DNA of 64,000 nucleotides, from contig NZ_CP045072.1 of assembly GCF_009301415.1 (NCBI RefSeq), positions 28,501 to 92,500 on the forward strand. Direction: 5' to 3'. How positions within the stretch are numbered: the first letter of the stretch is position 1; every line of letters begins with the position of its first letter. A program made the position numbers and the translations under genes. Positions 17,176 through 25,324 of the stretch are shown here, piece by piece. A model generated the notes under the pieces. It was not told where the DNA came from. It saw only the letters and a list, made by a program, of their open reading frames with translations, and made no database searches. The DNA is from Paracoccus kondratievae (lineage in GTDB: Bacteria; Pseudomonadota; Alphaproteobacteria; Rhodobacterales; Rhodobacteraceae).

Positions 17176-17984
17176 GACGCGCTCTTTCACTTATCGCACT
17201 GCTGACCTGCGCCGTGGCTCCGGCCACGGCGCAGGTTGCCGATCTGCGCTCCAAGACCGAATTCCGGGTCTGTGCTGATCCGGCTGCCGTGCCGATGTCG
17301 TCGCGCGACGAGGCCGGGTTTGAAAACCGCATCGCCCGGCTTTTCGGGGAAAAGCTGGGCTTGCCCGTGGTCTATACCTGGTTTCCGCAAGGGCCGGGCT
17401 TTATCCGCAAGACCCTCAGGGCCGGGATCTGCGATGTCGTCATCGGCTATGCCCAGGGTGATGAGCTGGTGCAAAACACCAACCATTATTACACCTCGGC
17501 CTATGGTATCGTGACGCGCAAGGATAGCCCGCTTGCCCCTGTCGATATGCTTGAGGACCCGGCGCTGAAGGATCATCCGATCGGCGTGGTGGCGGGGACG
17601 CCTCCGGCCACCAACCTCGCGCGGGCGGGGCTGGCCAAGGATATGCGCGGCTGGGATCTGTTTGTGGACAGGCGGGTCGAAGACCCGGTCGGCGATATGC
17701 TTGCTCAGGTCAAATCGGGCGAGCTTGCCGCCGCCGTGATCTGGGGACCGCTGGCGGGACCGTTGGTCAAGCAGGACCCTGATCTGCAATTCACTCCGCT
17801 GCTTAAGGAAACGACCGGGCCGCGTATGTTCTATCGTATCACCATGGGTGTGCGGCCGGGCGAGGATGTCTGGAAGCGGCAGCTGAACAGCCTGATCCGC
17901 CGCCATCAGGATGAAATCGACGCGATCCTGCGTGATGCCGGTGTGCCGCTGCTTGACGATTACGGCAAGGCGCTGAGGGAATGA
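17172..17984 (+). CDS. xoxJ: XoxJ periplasmic solute-binding-like protein
   Basis: XoxJ has the fold of a family 3 solute-binding protein and is thought to help activate or mature XoxF rather than import a solute. The 270-residue protein begins with a signal peptide (MRRALSLIALLTCAVAPATAQ) and shows the family pattern FRVCADPAAVPMS, ENRIARLFGEKLGLPVVYTW and CDVVIGYAQGDE. It overlaps xoxG by 4 bases upstream and the CXXCW-motif gene by 4 bases downstream. Identification rests on fold and context. Confidence 0.88.
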   Translation: MRRALSLIALLTCAVAPATAQVADLRSKTEFRVCADPAAVPMSSRDEAGFENRIARLFGEKLGLPVVYTWFPQGPGFIRKTLRAGICDVVIGYAQGDELVQNTNHYYTSAYGIVTRKDSPLAPVDMLEDPALKDHPIGVVAGTPPATNLARAGLAKDMRGWDLFVDRRVEDPVGDMLAQVKSGELAAAVIWGPLAGPLVKQDPDLQFTPLLKETTGPRMFYRITMGVRPGEDVWKRQLNSLIRRHQDEIDAILRDAGVPLLDDYGKALRE

Positions 17985-18523
17985 GACGGCTGGGTGCGGT
18001 GCTGGCGGTGGTTCTGGCCGGCGCTGCCCCGGCCCACCTTCGTGCCGAGGTGACCGGGCCGCAGGGTTTCCACGGAGAGCCCTACCGTTCGGAAACCCCA
18101 GCGACATTGGCCGGTGCACGGGTGATCGACGCGGCAGAGGCAATGCGTCTGCATGGCGATGGCGTGCCCTTTATCGACGTGCTGCCCCGTACCGCGCGGC
18201 CCGAGGGTCTGCCTGAAGGTACGTTGTGGAATGAGCCGCCGCACCTGTCTATCCCCGGCGCGATCTGGCTTTACAACACCGGCTATGACCGGCTTGCCCC
18301 AGCCGAAGAGGCGCGGCTGGCGCAGGGGCTGGAACGTCTGTCAGGCGGTGACAAGGCGGCGCCTCTGGTCATGTTCTGCAAGCGAGACTGCTGGATGAGC
18401 TGGAATGCCGCCAAACGCGCCGTGGCGCTGGGCTATCAGGGCATCATCTGGTTTCCCGACGGAATCGAAGGCTGGCAAGAACAGGGTGGCGAGCTGGTAC
18501 CCGCCACCCCGGTGGATTTCTAG
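17981..18523 (+). CDS. PQQ-dependent-catabolism-associated CXXCW-motif (rhodanese-like) protein
   Basis: This 180-residue exported protein resembles the PQQ-dependent catabolism-associated CXXCW motif family. A signal peptide (residues 1-22) leads a rhodanese-like fold with VIDAAEAMRLHGDGVPFIDV and the signature FCKRDCWMSWNAAKRA near residues 130-145. The two cysteines could handle redox or sulfur chemistry linked to the XoxF/cytochrome system; the actual role is unknown. Its start overlaps the xoxJ stop (ATGA). Confidence 0.85.
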   Translation: MRRLGAVLAVVLAGAAPAHLRAEVTGPQGFHGEPYRSETPATLAGARVIDAAEAMRLHGDGVPFIDVLPRTARPEGLPEGTLWNEPPHLSIPGAIWLYNTGYDRLAPAEEARLAQGLERLSGGDKAAPLVMFCKRDCWMSWNAAKRAVALGYQGIIWFPDGIEGWQEQGGELVPATPVDF

Positions 18524-18550
18524 CGCCCGTTTTCAGGCGGGCAGGGCAGA

Positions 18551-19102
18551 TTACTCTGCCTTGCCAAATTTCTCGGACAGCGCATCAAGCCCGGCCTGAT
18601 AGACGCCGGTCACCGCCGTGGTCGCGGCGTCGTCGTTCAGTTCGGGCGGGGGCTCGTTATTGGGATAGCCGCGATAGAAGCCACCCTTCCAATGAACCAG
18701 CGCCTTGCCGTCCTCATCCTTGACACAAAGGGTCGAGGCATAATTTGTCACCGGCAGGACGGTCAGCTCGACCGCCTCGATGCGATAGGCATAGCAGCGC
18801 TTTTCGGGCTGCAGCTTCGACAGCACCTCGGTAATCGTCGGATCACCCCCGTCGGCTTTCAGATGCAGCACGCGGGTCGATTTCTCGGGCTGGTCGGCCG
18901 AACCGTCGCCGGTCAGCTCAAGGCTTGCAACAGCCGGGTGCCAGCTCATATCGTCGAACTTGCCGATCACGGCCCAGACTTCGTCCGGGGTAGCGTCCAG
19001 CTTTTGCTGCAGCTCCACCTTCAGGCGGGGTGGGCCATGCGCCTCGGCCGCCGGAGCCAGCGCCATCGCCGCGCCCATGGTCAGGATCAGCAGTCGGATC
19101 AT
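18551..19102 (-). CDS. SRPBCC-family periplasmic protein, MxaD-like
   Basis: This 183-residue protein has a signal peptide (MIRLLILTMGAAMALAPAAEA) followed by a START/SRPBCC fold: LQQKLDATPDEVWAVIGKF, SWHPAVASLELTG and a C-terminal long helix (AVTGVYQAGLDALSEKF). Exported SRPBCC proteins in methanol-oxidation clusters include MxaD, reported to help electron transfer between methanol dehydrogenase and its cytochrome, so a similar role is possible. It lies on the opposite strand to xoxFGJ and is the second gene of a two-gene unit, overlapping the first by 4 bases. Confidence 0.8.
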   Translation of the reverse strand: MIRLLILTMGAAMALAPAAEAHGPPRLKVELQQKLDATPDEVWAVIGKFDDMSWHPAVASLELTGDGSADQPEKSTRVLHLKADGGDPTITEVLSKLQPEKRCYAYRIEAVELTVLPVTNYASTLCVKDEDGKALVHWKGGFYRGYPNNEPPPELNDDAATTAVTGVYQAGLDALSEKFGKAE

Positions 19103-19638
19103 CCTTGTTCCTCCCGAAAGATGATGTTTTTCAACAGATAGCGATAGCCACGGCGAAAGCTTTCGTCGTTATTGCCGCGAATATCGACCGTACCGGCGCG
19201 CACGATCTCTCCGCTGGCGGCTTCGCGGATATAAAGGTTCAACGACAGGATCAGGTTCGAAACCTTTTGCACCTCGCCCGATATGGCATAGGTTGCGCCC
19301 ATCTCGCGCGCGATGCGGCTGTCGCTGCCGTTCGATTGCGAGGGGTTCCTGATCTGCACGACCTGATCGGCGGGTGGCTCGATCAGGGTAAAGCCACGGG
19401 CCTGCAGGTCCTCGGCGATAACGTCCTCGGCCATTTCGATTCGCAAGGTTTCATCCTCGCGCACGCCGTTGATGGCCCCCTCGGTCGAGGTGTCGATAAA
19501 GTACAGCCCGAACCAGACCGCGCTATCCGGCGCGGGCCCGGCACCATGAAGCGGCTCTGCCGCCCCGATGCCCGCAAGGGTCAGGGTCACGGCGCAGGCG
19601 ATCAGGATGTGCCGCAGGAATGCCATGGCGGGAATCAT
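19099..19638 (-). CDS. Exported protein of the DUF3280/DUF2380 type
   Basis: This 179-residue protein has a signal peptide (hydrophobic residues about 8-25) and a domain resembling the DUF3280/DUF2380 proteins seen near methanol-oxidation genes: WFGLYFIDTSTEGA, LRIEMAEDVIAEDLQARG, GATYAISGEVQKVSNLILSL. These resemble outer-membrane-associated beta-rich domains, but no function is established. An alternative start is 19626 (MAFLRH). It is divergent from the LutA-like gene and heads the pair with the SRPBCC gene. The family name is from memory and only moderately sure. Confidence 0.7.
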   Translation of the reverse strand: MIPAMAFLRHILIACAVTLTLAGIGAAEPLHGAGPAPDSAVWFGLYFIDTSTEGAINGVREDETLRIEMAEDVIAEDLQARGFTLIEPPADQVVQIRNPSQSNGSDSRIAREMGATYAISGEVQKVSNLILSLNLYIREAASGEIVRAGTVDIRGNNDESFRRGYRYLLKNIIFREEQG

Positions 19639-19778
19639 GCGTCGCCGCAGCCTGCCCGTCCATAAGACGAAAGTCCGTGCGACTTAAGTTTCAGGAGAAT
19701 CTGCCCGATCAGACAAGGGGAGTTTGCCGGGTTGGCGCGGGCGGATTGGCCCGGCATGATGCAGGCGGGAGGAGCGCC

Positions 19779-20975
19779 ATGAAAGGCAGAATCATCATAC
19801 TTTTGGCTGGATTGTCCATAGCAAACCAGGCCTTTGCACAAAATTCCGCGGATGGGGCGCAGCCTCAGACCGTGCGGGCGGCGGTGCTGCGGGTCGATGC
19901 GCCGCATTTGCCGCCGATTTCGCGGCTGGACGCGGCGCCCGAGGATCTGGGTTTTGCCGGTGCGCGGCTGGCGATCGAGGATAACGACACCACCGGCCGC
20001 TTCATGGGACAGGATTTCGAGGCGGTCGAGGTCACGGCCACGCCTGAAACCGCCGCAGCGGAAATGGATAAGCTGCTGGCCGAGGGGTTCCCCTTTATCG
20101 TCACGCTGGCGGATGATGCCGAGACACTGGCGCTGGCCGATCAGGTGGGCGACAGGGCGCTGGTGCTGAACGCGCGGGCGCGGGGCGACAACCTGCGGGG
20201 CGCGGATTGCCGCATCAACGTGATCCATACCGCACCAAGCTACGCGATGCTTGCCGATGCGCTGGCACAATTCCTGATGTGGAAGAAGTGGTCGAACTGG
20301 TTCCTGATCGCCGGCAGTCACCCCGAGGATGTCGCACTGGCCGACGCCTATCGTCGCGCAGCGGTCAAGTTTGGCGCCAAGATCGTCGAGGAACGGACCT
20401 ATGAGGATACCGGCGGCAGCCGCCGCAGCGACAGCGGCCATGTTCAGGTCCAGCAGCAGATGCCGGTCTTTACCCAGCGCGCGGCGTCGCATGACGTTGT
20501 GATCGCAGCCGACGAAAACGGCGTCTTTGCCGACTGGCTGCCCTATGCGACCTGGGACCCGCGGCCGGTTACCGGCTCGTCCGGACTGGTGCCCCGGTCC
20601 TGGGCGCCCTCGCTTGAGGCATGGGGGGCGACGCAGTTCCAGAACCGCTTTGAAAAGCTGGCAGGCCGCCCGATCCGCGAAGAGGACTACCAGACCTGGG
20701 TCGCGTTGCGCATGATCGGCGAGGCGGCGACCCGCACGCAAAGCACCGATCCTGCCAAGCTCAAAGAATTCATGCTCTCGGATAACTTTGAGGTCGCGGG
20801 CTTCAAGGGGCAGAAACTGACCATGCGCGACTGGGACCATCAGCTGCGCCAGCCGATCCTTTTGACAACCGGCTCTGTAACCGCATCGGTCAGCCCGCAG
20901 GATCAATACCTGCACCAGACATCCGCACTGGATACGCTGGGCTTTGACCGGCCCGAAACCGAATGCAAGTTCTGA
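19779..20975 (+). CDS. ABC substrate-binding protein of the PQQ-dependent alcohol-dehydrogenase system (LutA-like)
   Basis: This 398-residue exported protein (signal peptide to about residue 22, IANQAFAQ) has a type I periplasmic-binding fold. It matches the substrate-binding proteins regularly found with PQQ alcohol dehydrogenases; the lutA homologue in Methylorubrum extorquens is needed for lanthanide uptake. Features include ISRLDAAPEDLGFAGARLA, NDTTGRFMGQDF and a late WAPSLEAWGATQFQNRFE. The ATG follows GGGAGGAG; an in-frame extension upstream is not coding. Its likely partners are the ATPase at 22586 and the permease at 23305. The ligand is inferred from context only. Confidence 0.85.
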   Translation: MKGRIIILLAGLSIANQAFAQNSADGAQPQTVRAAVLRVDAPHLPPISRLDAAPEDLGFAGARLAIEDNDTTGRFMGQDFEAVEVTATPETAAAEMDKLLAEGFPFIVTLADDAETLALADQVGDRALVLNARARGDNLRGADCRINVIHTAPSYAMLADALAQFLMWKKWSNWFLIAGSHPEDVALADAYRRAAVKFGAKIVEERTYEDTGGSRRSDSGHVQVQQQMPVFTQRAASHDVVIAADENGVFADWLPYATWDPRPVTGSSGLVPRSWAPSLEAWGATQFQNRFEKLAGRPIREEDYQTWVALRMIGEAATRTQSTDPAKLKEFMLSDNFEVAGFKGQKLTMRDWDHQLRQPILLTTGSVTASVSPQDQYLHQTSALDTLGFDRPETECKF

Positions 20976-20983
20976 GGTGTAAG

Positions 20984-21955
20984 ATGAAAGCTGCAACCGC
21001 CATCCTGACCTCGGCTCTGTGCCTTGGTTTTGCCCTGCCGGCCGCCGCCAACCGGGTCTTTGTCAGCAATGAAAAAGGCAATGACGTCACCGTTCTGGAC
21101 AGCGAGACGCTGGAGGTGATCGGCACCTACCCCGTGGGCGCCCGCCCGCGCGGCATCACCATCAGCCCCGATGGCAAGGAACTGTATGTCTGCGCCTCGG
21201 ACGATGACCTTGTGCGGGTCTTTAACCCCGAGACCATGGAGGAAACGCATACGCTGCCTTCGGGTCCGGACCCTGAACTGTTCGTGCTGCATCCCTCGGG
21301 CAACCCGCTTTACATCGCCAATGAGGACGACAACCTTGTGACCGTGGTCGATACCCGGACCCATAAGGTTCTGGCCGAGATCCCGGTCGGGGTCGAACCC
21401 GAGGGGATGGGCGTCAGCCCTGATGGCAAGGTGGTGATCAACACCTCTGAAACCACCAATATGGCGCATTTCATCAATAGCGAGACGTTTGAGATCTTTG
21501 CCAATGTGCTGGTCGATTCTCGTCCGCGCTTTGCCCAGTTCAACGATGCCGGGAACAAGCTATACGTCAGCTCGGAAATTGGCGGCACGGTCAGCGTGAT
21601 CGACCCCGAAACGCAGCAGATCACCAAGAAGATCAGCTTTGAAATCCCGGGCGTTCTGCCCGAGGCGATCCAGCCCGTCGGCGTGCGCGTGACCAAAGAC
21701 GGCAAAAAGGTCTTTGTCGCCCTGGGTCCTGCCAACCGCGTCGCGGTCATCAATGGCGAGACGGATGAGGTCGAGGATTATCTGCTTGTCGGTCAGCGCG
21801 TCTGGCAGATGGCCTTTACCCCCGACGAAAAATACCTGTTCACCACAAATGGCAATTCCAACGATGTCTCGGTGATCGACGTGGCCGCAAACAAGGTCAT
21901 CAAATCCGTGCCCGTGGGCCAGCAGCCCTGGGGTGTCGTCGTCGCACCGAACTGA
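20984..21955 (+). CDS. PQQ-dependent-catabolism-associated beta-propeller (YVTN repeat) protein
   Basis: This 323-residue exported protein has a signal peptide (MKAATAILTSALCLGFALPAAA) and then seven-bladed YVTN-type beta-propeller repeats: NDVTVLDSETLEVIGTYPVG, DDNLVTVVDTRTHKVL, GGTVSVIDPETQQI and NDVSVIDVAANKVIKSVPVG. It matches the propeller family that accompanies PQQ alcohol dehydrogenases and the ABC system here. It may bind cofactor, metal or partner proteins; no activity is known. The start is the ATG after AGGTGTAAG, 8 bases past the upstream stop. Confidence 0.88.
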   Translation: MKAATAILTSALCLGFALPAAANRVFVSNEKGNDVTVLDSETLEVIGTYPVGARPRGITISPDGKELYVCASDDDLVRVFNPETMEETHTLPSGPDPELFVLHPSGNPLYIANEDDNLVTVVDTRTHKVLAEIPVGVEPEGMGVSPDGKVVINTSETTNMAHFINSETFEIFANVLVDSRPRFAQFNDAGNKLYVSSEIGGTVSVIDPETQQITKKISFEIPGVLPEAIQPVGVRVTKDGKKVFVALGPANRVAVINGETDEVEDYLLVGQRVWQMAFTPDEKYLFTTNGNSNDVSVIDVAANKVIKSVPVGQQPWGVVVAPN

Positions 21956-21981
21956 TCCAAAAAACGAGGGAGGAGAATCAC

Positions 21982-22548
21982 ATGACCCGTTTCCTGACCA
22001 TCCTGCTGATCATGGCTGGCCTTGCCGCGCCCGCAGTCGCCCAGGAAGAGACGCCGAAACCCGACGATGCTGCCGCCGCCGAGGCCGCCGCGCCCGAAGC
22101 CGATGGCGACGAGGATGACGACGACGATGAGGAAGAGGCCGCCGCCGAAGAGGGCGTGCACGAGGCCGGCTCGAAATTCGACTTTGGTTTCTCGGGGATC
22201 ATGGCGCGTGATAACCGCACTGATCTTGCCCCGCTGACGCTGGGCGCGGGCAAGCCGGTCGCCACCGCGGAATACAAGCTGAAATCGGGCGGCTTCTACC
22301 GCATCGCCATCAATGCCGATGGCAGTCAGGAACTGGCGCTGTCGGGCGGAGATTTCTTCCGCGCCATCTGGATCAATGAGGTCGTGATCAACGATATCGA
22401 AATTCGGCCGATGGGCGTGCATTCGCTGGAATTCGACGATGCCGGTACTGCGACGATCAGCTTTATCGCCATCGTGCCGGGCCGCTACACTTTGTCGGTC
22501 CCCGGCTCGCATGGTGAAACGCAGCAGGCTGTGTTCAACATCCAGTGA
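21982..22548 (+). CDS. Exported protein with an Asp/Glu-rich tract, unknown function
   Basis: I do not recognise this 188-residue protein as a named family. It has a signal peptide (MTRFLTILLIMAGLAAPAVA), an Ala/Pro/acidic linker with a dense acidic tract at residues 39-57 (EADGDEDDDDDEEEAAAEE), and a beta-rich domain (GSKFDFGFSGIMARD ... IVPGRYTLSVPG) that could be cupredoxin- or immunoglobulin-like. It lies between the propeller protein and the ABC ATPase, in the same direction with a GGGAGGAGAATCAC ribosome site. The acidic tract could hold trivalent or divalent cations, which would suit lanthanide handling, but this is inference. Confidence 0.8.
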   Translation: MTRFLTILLIMAGLAAPAVAQEETPKPDDAAAAEAAAPEADGDEDDDDDEEEAAAEEGVHEAGSKFDFGFSGIMARDNRTDLAPLTLGAGKPVATAEYKLKSGGFYRIAINADGSQELALSGGDFFRAIWINEVVINDIEIRPMGVHSLEFDDAGTATISFIAIVPGRYTLSVPGSHGETQQAVFNIQ

Positions 22549-22556
22549 CGAGGGGT

Positions 22557-22576
22557 GCGGGGCCTTTGGGCCCCGC
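22557..22576 (+). other. Hairpin before the ABC ATPase gene
   Basis: GCGGGGCC-tttg-GGCCCCGC forms an 8-bp perfect stem with a 4-base loop, 8 bases after the acidic-protein stop and 9 bases before the ATPase start. It overlaps the normal ribosome-site region, so it could lower ATPase translation. Confidence 0.5.
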
Positions 22577-22585
22577 CTCTGTCAG

Positions 22586-23308
22586 ATGCAGCAACAGGAC
22601 GCGCTTTCGATTCAGAACGTCAGCCACAGCTTTGGCAGCTTTCAGGCGCTGAAGGATGTGTCTCTGACCGTGCCGCGCGGTGGGTTCACCGCGCTTTTGG
22701 GCGTAAACGGTGCCGGCAAGACGACGCTGTTTTCGCTGATCACCCGGCTTTACGACAACCGCTCGGGCCGGATCGAGGTCGCGGGCCATGACCTGCGCCG
22801 CCAGTCGGGCGCGGCGCTGGCGCGGCTGGGGGTGGTGTTCCAGTCCCGCGCGCTGGATCCCGACCTGACCGTGGCGCAGAATATGGAATATCACGCCGCG
22901 CTGCATGGCATTTCCCGGCGCGAGGCGCGGCCGCGCATCGCTGAGGTGCTGGCTCAGGTCGATCTGGCCGACCGGCTGAACGCGCGGGTTTCGTCCCTGT
23001 CGGGCGGTCAAAGCCGCCGGGCCGAGATCGCCCGTGCCCTGATCCACCGCCCCGAACTTTTGCTGCTTGACGAGCCGACGGTCGGCCTTGATGTCAGGTC
23101 GCGGGCCGAGGTGGTGGCCCTGACCCGCGCTTTGGTGCAGGATGGGGTTTCGGCGCTTTGGGCCACGCATATCCTTGACGAGATCCGCCCCGGGGACGGG
23201 CTGATCATCCTGCACAAAGGCGAGGTCCTGGCCCATGGCAATGCGGGCGAGATCGGCGATGGGGACCTGACCCGGACCTTTCTGCGCCTGACGGGGGAAC
23301 AGGTATGA
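22586..23308 (+). CDS. ABC transporter ATP-binding protein (LutE-like, PQQ-associated)
   Basis: This 240-residue ATPase has Walker A GVNGAGKTT, signature LSGGQSRRAEIARAL and Walker B LLLLDEPTVGLD. It resembles the ABC-2-type ATPases linked to PQQ alcohol dehydrogenases and LutE of the lanthanide-uptake cluster. It pairs with the permease that begins 4 bases before its stop. The start at 22586 (MQQQDALSIQNVSHSFG) is set by homology; the upstream extension overlaps the previous gene in another frame. No strong ribosome site is seen because the hairpin sits there. Confidence 0.88.
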   Translation: MQQQDALSIQNVSHSFGSFQALKDVSLTVPRGGFTALLGVNGAGKTTLFSLITRLYDNRSGRIEVAGHDLRRQSGAALARLGVVFQSRALDPDLTVAQNMEYHAALHGISRREARPRIAEVLAQVDLADRLNARVSSLSGGQSRRAEIARALIHRPELLLLDEPTVGLDVRSRAEVVALTRALVQDGVSALWATHILDEIRPGDGLIILHKGEVLAHGNAGEIGDGDLTRTFLRLTGEQV

Positions 23309-24123
23309 GCCGCCGCCTGACACCCCGCATGTGGCTGATCGCCTTTCTGGGTATTGCCCGGCGCGAGACGCTGCGTTTCATCAATCAGCGTGGCCGCTTT
23401 CTGGCGGCGCTGGTCCGTCCGCTGGTCTGGCTGTTTATCTTTGCCGCTGGTTTCCGCGCCGTCCTGGGGCTGTCGATCACGCCGCCTTATCAGACCTATG
23501 TTCTGTACGAGGTCTATGTGACGCCTGGTCTTTGCGCGATGATCCAGCTTTTCAACGGGATGCAAAGTTCGCTGTCGATGGTGCATGACCGTGAAACGGG
23601 GGCGATGCGCACGCTGCTGGTCAGCCCGTTTCCGCGCTGGTTTCTTTTGGCAAGCAAGCTGGTCGCGGGGGTGATCGTTTCGATCATCCAGGTCTATACC
23701 TTCCTTGGCATCGCCTGGCTCTGGGGGATCGAGGCGCCGCCTGTCGGCTATCTGACCGTGCTGCCTGCGCTGTTTCTGTCGGGGCTGATGCTTGGGGCGA
23801 TGGGACTTTTCCTGTCCTCGACCATCCGGCAGCTGGAAAACTTTGCCGGGGTGATGAATTTCGTCATTTTCCCGATCTTTTTTGCCTCAAGCGCGCTCTA
23901 TCCGCTGTGGAGAATGAACGAAAGCTCACCCCTCTTGCACGACATCTGCGCGGTGAACCCCTTCACCCATGCGGTTGAGCTGATCCGTTTTGCCCTTTAC
24001 GCGCGTCTGGATCTTTTGTCCTTGTTGGTGGTGTCGGGCTGTCTGGTCCTGTTCTTTGCAGGGGCCGTGATCATGTATGATCCGGGTAAGGGGCTATGGG
24101 CGCGGCGAAAGGGGGGAGCATGA
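23305..24123 (+). CDS. ABC-2-type permease (LutF-like, PQQ-associated)
   Basis: This 272-residue membrane protein has about six hydrophobic segments and belongs to the ABC-2 permease family associated with alcohol oxidation clusters. Conserved features include ALVRPLVWLFIFAAGFRAV near the first segment, a central MVHDRETGAMRTLLVSPFPRW and NPFTHAVELIRFALY before the last segments. ABC-2 permeases are often exporters, so an import role, inferred from the lut cluster, is not certain. It overlaps the ATPase by 4 bases and the next gene by 4 bases. Confidence 0.87.
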   Translation: MSRRLTPRMWLIAFLGIARRETLRFINQRGRFLAALVRPLVWLFIFAAGFRAVLGLSITPPYQTYVLYEVYVTPGLCAMIQLFNGMQSSLSMVHDRETGAMRTLLVSPFPRWFLLASKLVAGVIVSIIQVYTFLGIAWLWGIEAPPVGYLTVLPALFLSGLMLGAMGLFLSSTIRQLENFAGVMNFVIFPIFFASSALYPLWRMNESSPLLHDICAVNPFTHAVELIRFALYARLDLLSLLVVSGCLVLFFAGAVIMYDPGKGLWARRKGGA

Positions 24124-24710
24124 AATATCTGGTTCTGGCACTATGTCTTGTCGCAGGCGCGGCGCAGGCGGAAACAGGCGCGGACCCGGACTGGCCTTGT
24201 GTCCAGCGCAAGCAGCCGCATCTGTCGCTGGGACAGATGTGGAGCGGGCCCGAGCCGGACGAGACCGTCCGTGAACTGGCGCGCACGCCTGAAATCGCGG
24301 CGCTGGCCGACCGTCTTGAGCAGCGGCGCCTGCCTTTGGAAAAGGCCGAGGCCGAGGTTGCGGAATTTGCCAAGACCGCTGACAACAAGCAGCTGACAGC
24401 GCTGATGGTGGCGATTTTCGACCGGATCGACCCGCATCGTGCGGCGCTGATCGCGGGCATTGCCCGTTATGGCAACAAGCAGGTAGACTTGGCCAAGCGG
24501 ATCGGGGATCACCGCCAGAAGATGGAAGAGATGCAAAAGGCCGAAAAACCGGACTTCGATGCCCTTGACGCTGAGGAAGAGCAGCTCGACTGGGACACGC
24601 GCATCTTTCAGGATCGCCAGCAGGCGCTGACCTATGTCTGTGAAACTCCGGTCATTCTTGAACAGCGGGTCTTTGCGCTGGCCCGCGCCATCGCAGCAGG
24701 GTTGAAATGA
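24120..24710 (+). CDS. Exported protein of unknown function in the lut-like cluster
   Basis: This 196-residue protein has a signal peptide (MKYLVLALCLVAGAAQA) and a mainly helical, charged mature part. Two cysteines, Cys27 (DWPCVQRKQPH) and Cys174 (LTYVCETPV), could form a disulfide. The middle (residues about 120-160, QKMEEMQKAEKPDFDALDAE) is rich in acidic and basic residues and may be coiled. I do not recognise a family. The start overlaps the permease stop and the end overlaps mobA, so it belongs to the ABC unit and may be an accessory periplasmic protein. Confidence 0.8.
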   Translation: MKYLVLALCLVAGAAQAETGADPDWPCVQRKQPHLSLGQMWSGPEPDETVRELARTPEIAALADRLEQRRLPLEKAEAEVAEFAKTADNKQLTALMVAIFDRIDPHRAALIAGIARYGNKQVDLAKRIGDHRQKMEEMQKAEKPDFDALDAEEEQLDWDTRIFQDRQQALTYVCETPVILEQRVFALARAIAAGLK

Positions 24711-25324
24711 AGCACACCCCCGCCGTCATTCTTGCCGGAGGTCTGTCCAGACGCATGGGCGGGGGGAACAAGGCGCTGCGGATGCTGGAGGGCGAGACGT
24801 TGCTTGCCCGGGTGATCGCCCGGCTTTTGCCGCAATGCGGCCGGCTTGCCATCAACGCCAATGGCGATCCCGAAGGCTTTGCCGAATACGGCCTGCCGGT
24901 GATCGCAGACGGCATTGCCGGTTTCGCCGGGCCTTTGGCCGGTATTCTGGCCGGGATGGAATGGGCAGCCGGTGAGGGGGCGGACAGCGTCGTCAGCGTC
25001 AGTGTCGATACGCCCTTTCTGCCCGGCGATCTGGTGCACAGGCTGCGCGAGGCGCGGGGACGCTCGGGTGTCGCCATTGCAGCAAGCCCGGATGAAACCG
25101 GGCAATTGTACGACCATCCGACCTGCGCGCTATGGCCGGTCACGTTGCAACGGGAATTGCGGGCCGCGCTGGAATCGGGCCTGCATCGCGTCGGTCAGTT
25201 CGCCGCCGCCCATGACCCGGGGCGCGCGGTGTTCGACAGCCATCCCGTCGATCCGTTCATGAACCTTAACACGCCCGAGGATCTGGCCCGCGCAGCCGGA
25301 TTCGTCAGGGCCGCGCCGCTTTAG
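24707..25324 (+). CDS. mobA: MobA molybdenum cofactor guanylyltransferase
   Basis: MobA transfers GMP from GTP to molybdopterin, making the guanine dinucleotide cofactor used by many molybdoenzymes. The 205-residue protein has the N-terminal nucleotide-binding motif LAGGLSRRMGGGNKALRM, then VIADGIAGFAGPLAGILAGM and VSVDTPFLP, and ends with NLNTPEDLARA. It overlaps the preceding exported-protein gene (ATGA). Its place at the end of the methanol-oxidation region may serve a molybdenum formate dehydrogenase, which would be encoded outside this window. Confidence 0.93.
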   Translation: MKHTPAVILAGGLSRRMGGGNKALRMLEGETLLARVIARLLPQCGRLAINANGDPEGFAEYGLPVIADGIAGFAGPLAGILAGMEWAAGEGADSVVSVSVDTPFLPGDLVHRLREARGRSGVAIAASPDETGQLYDHPTCALWPVTLQRELRAALESGLHRVGQFAAAHDPGRAVFDSHPVDPFMNLNTPEDLARAAGFVRAAPL

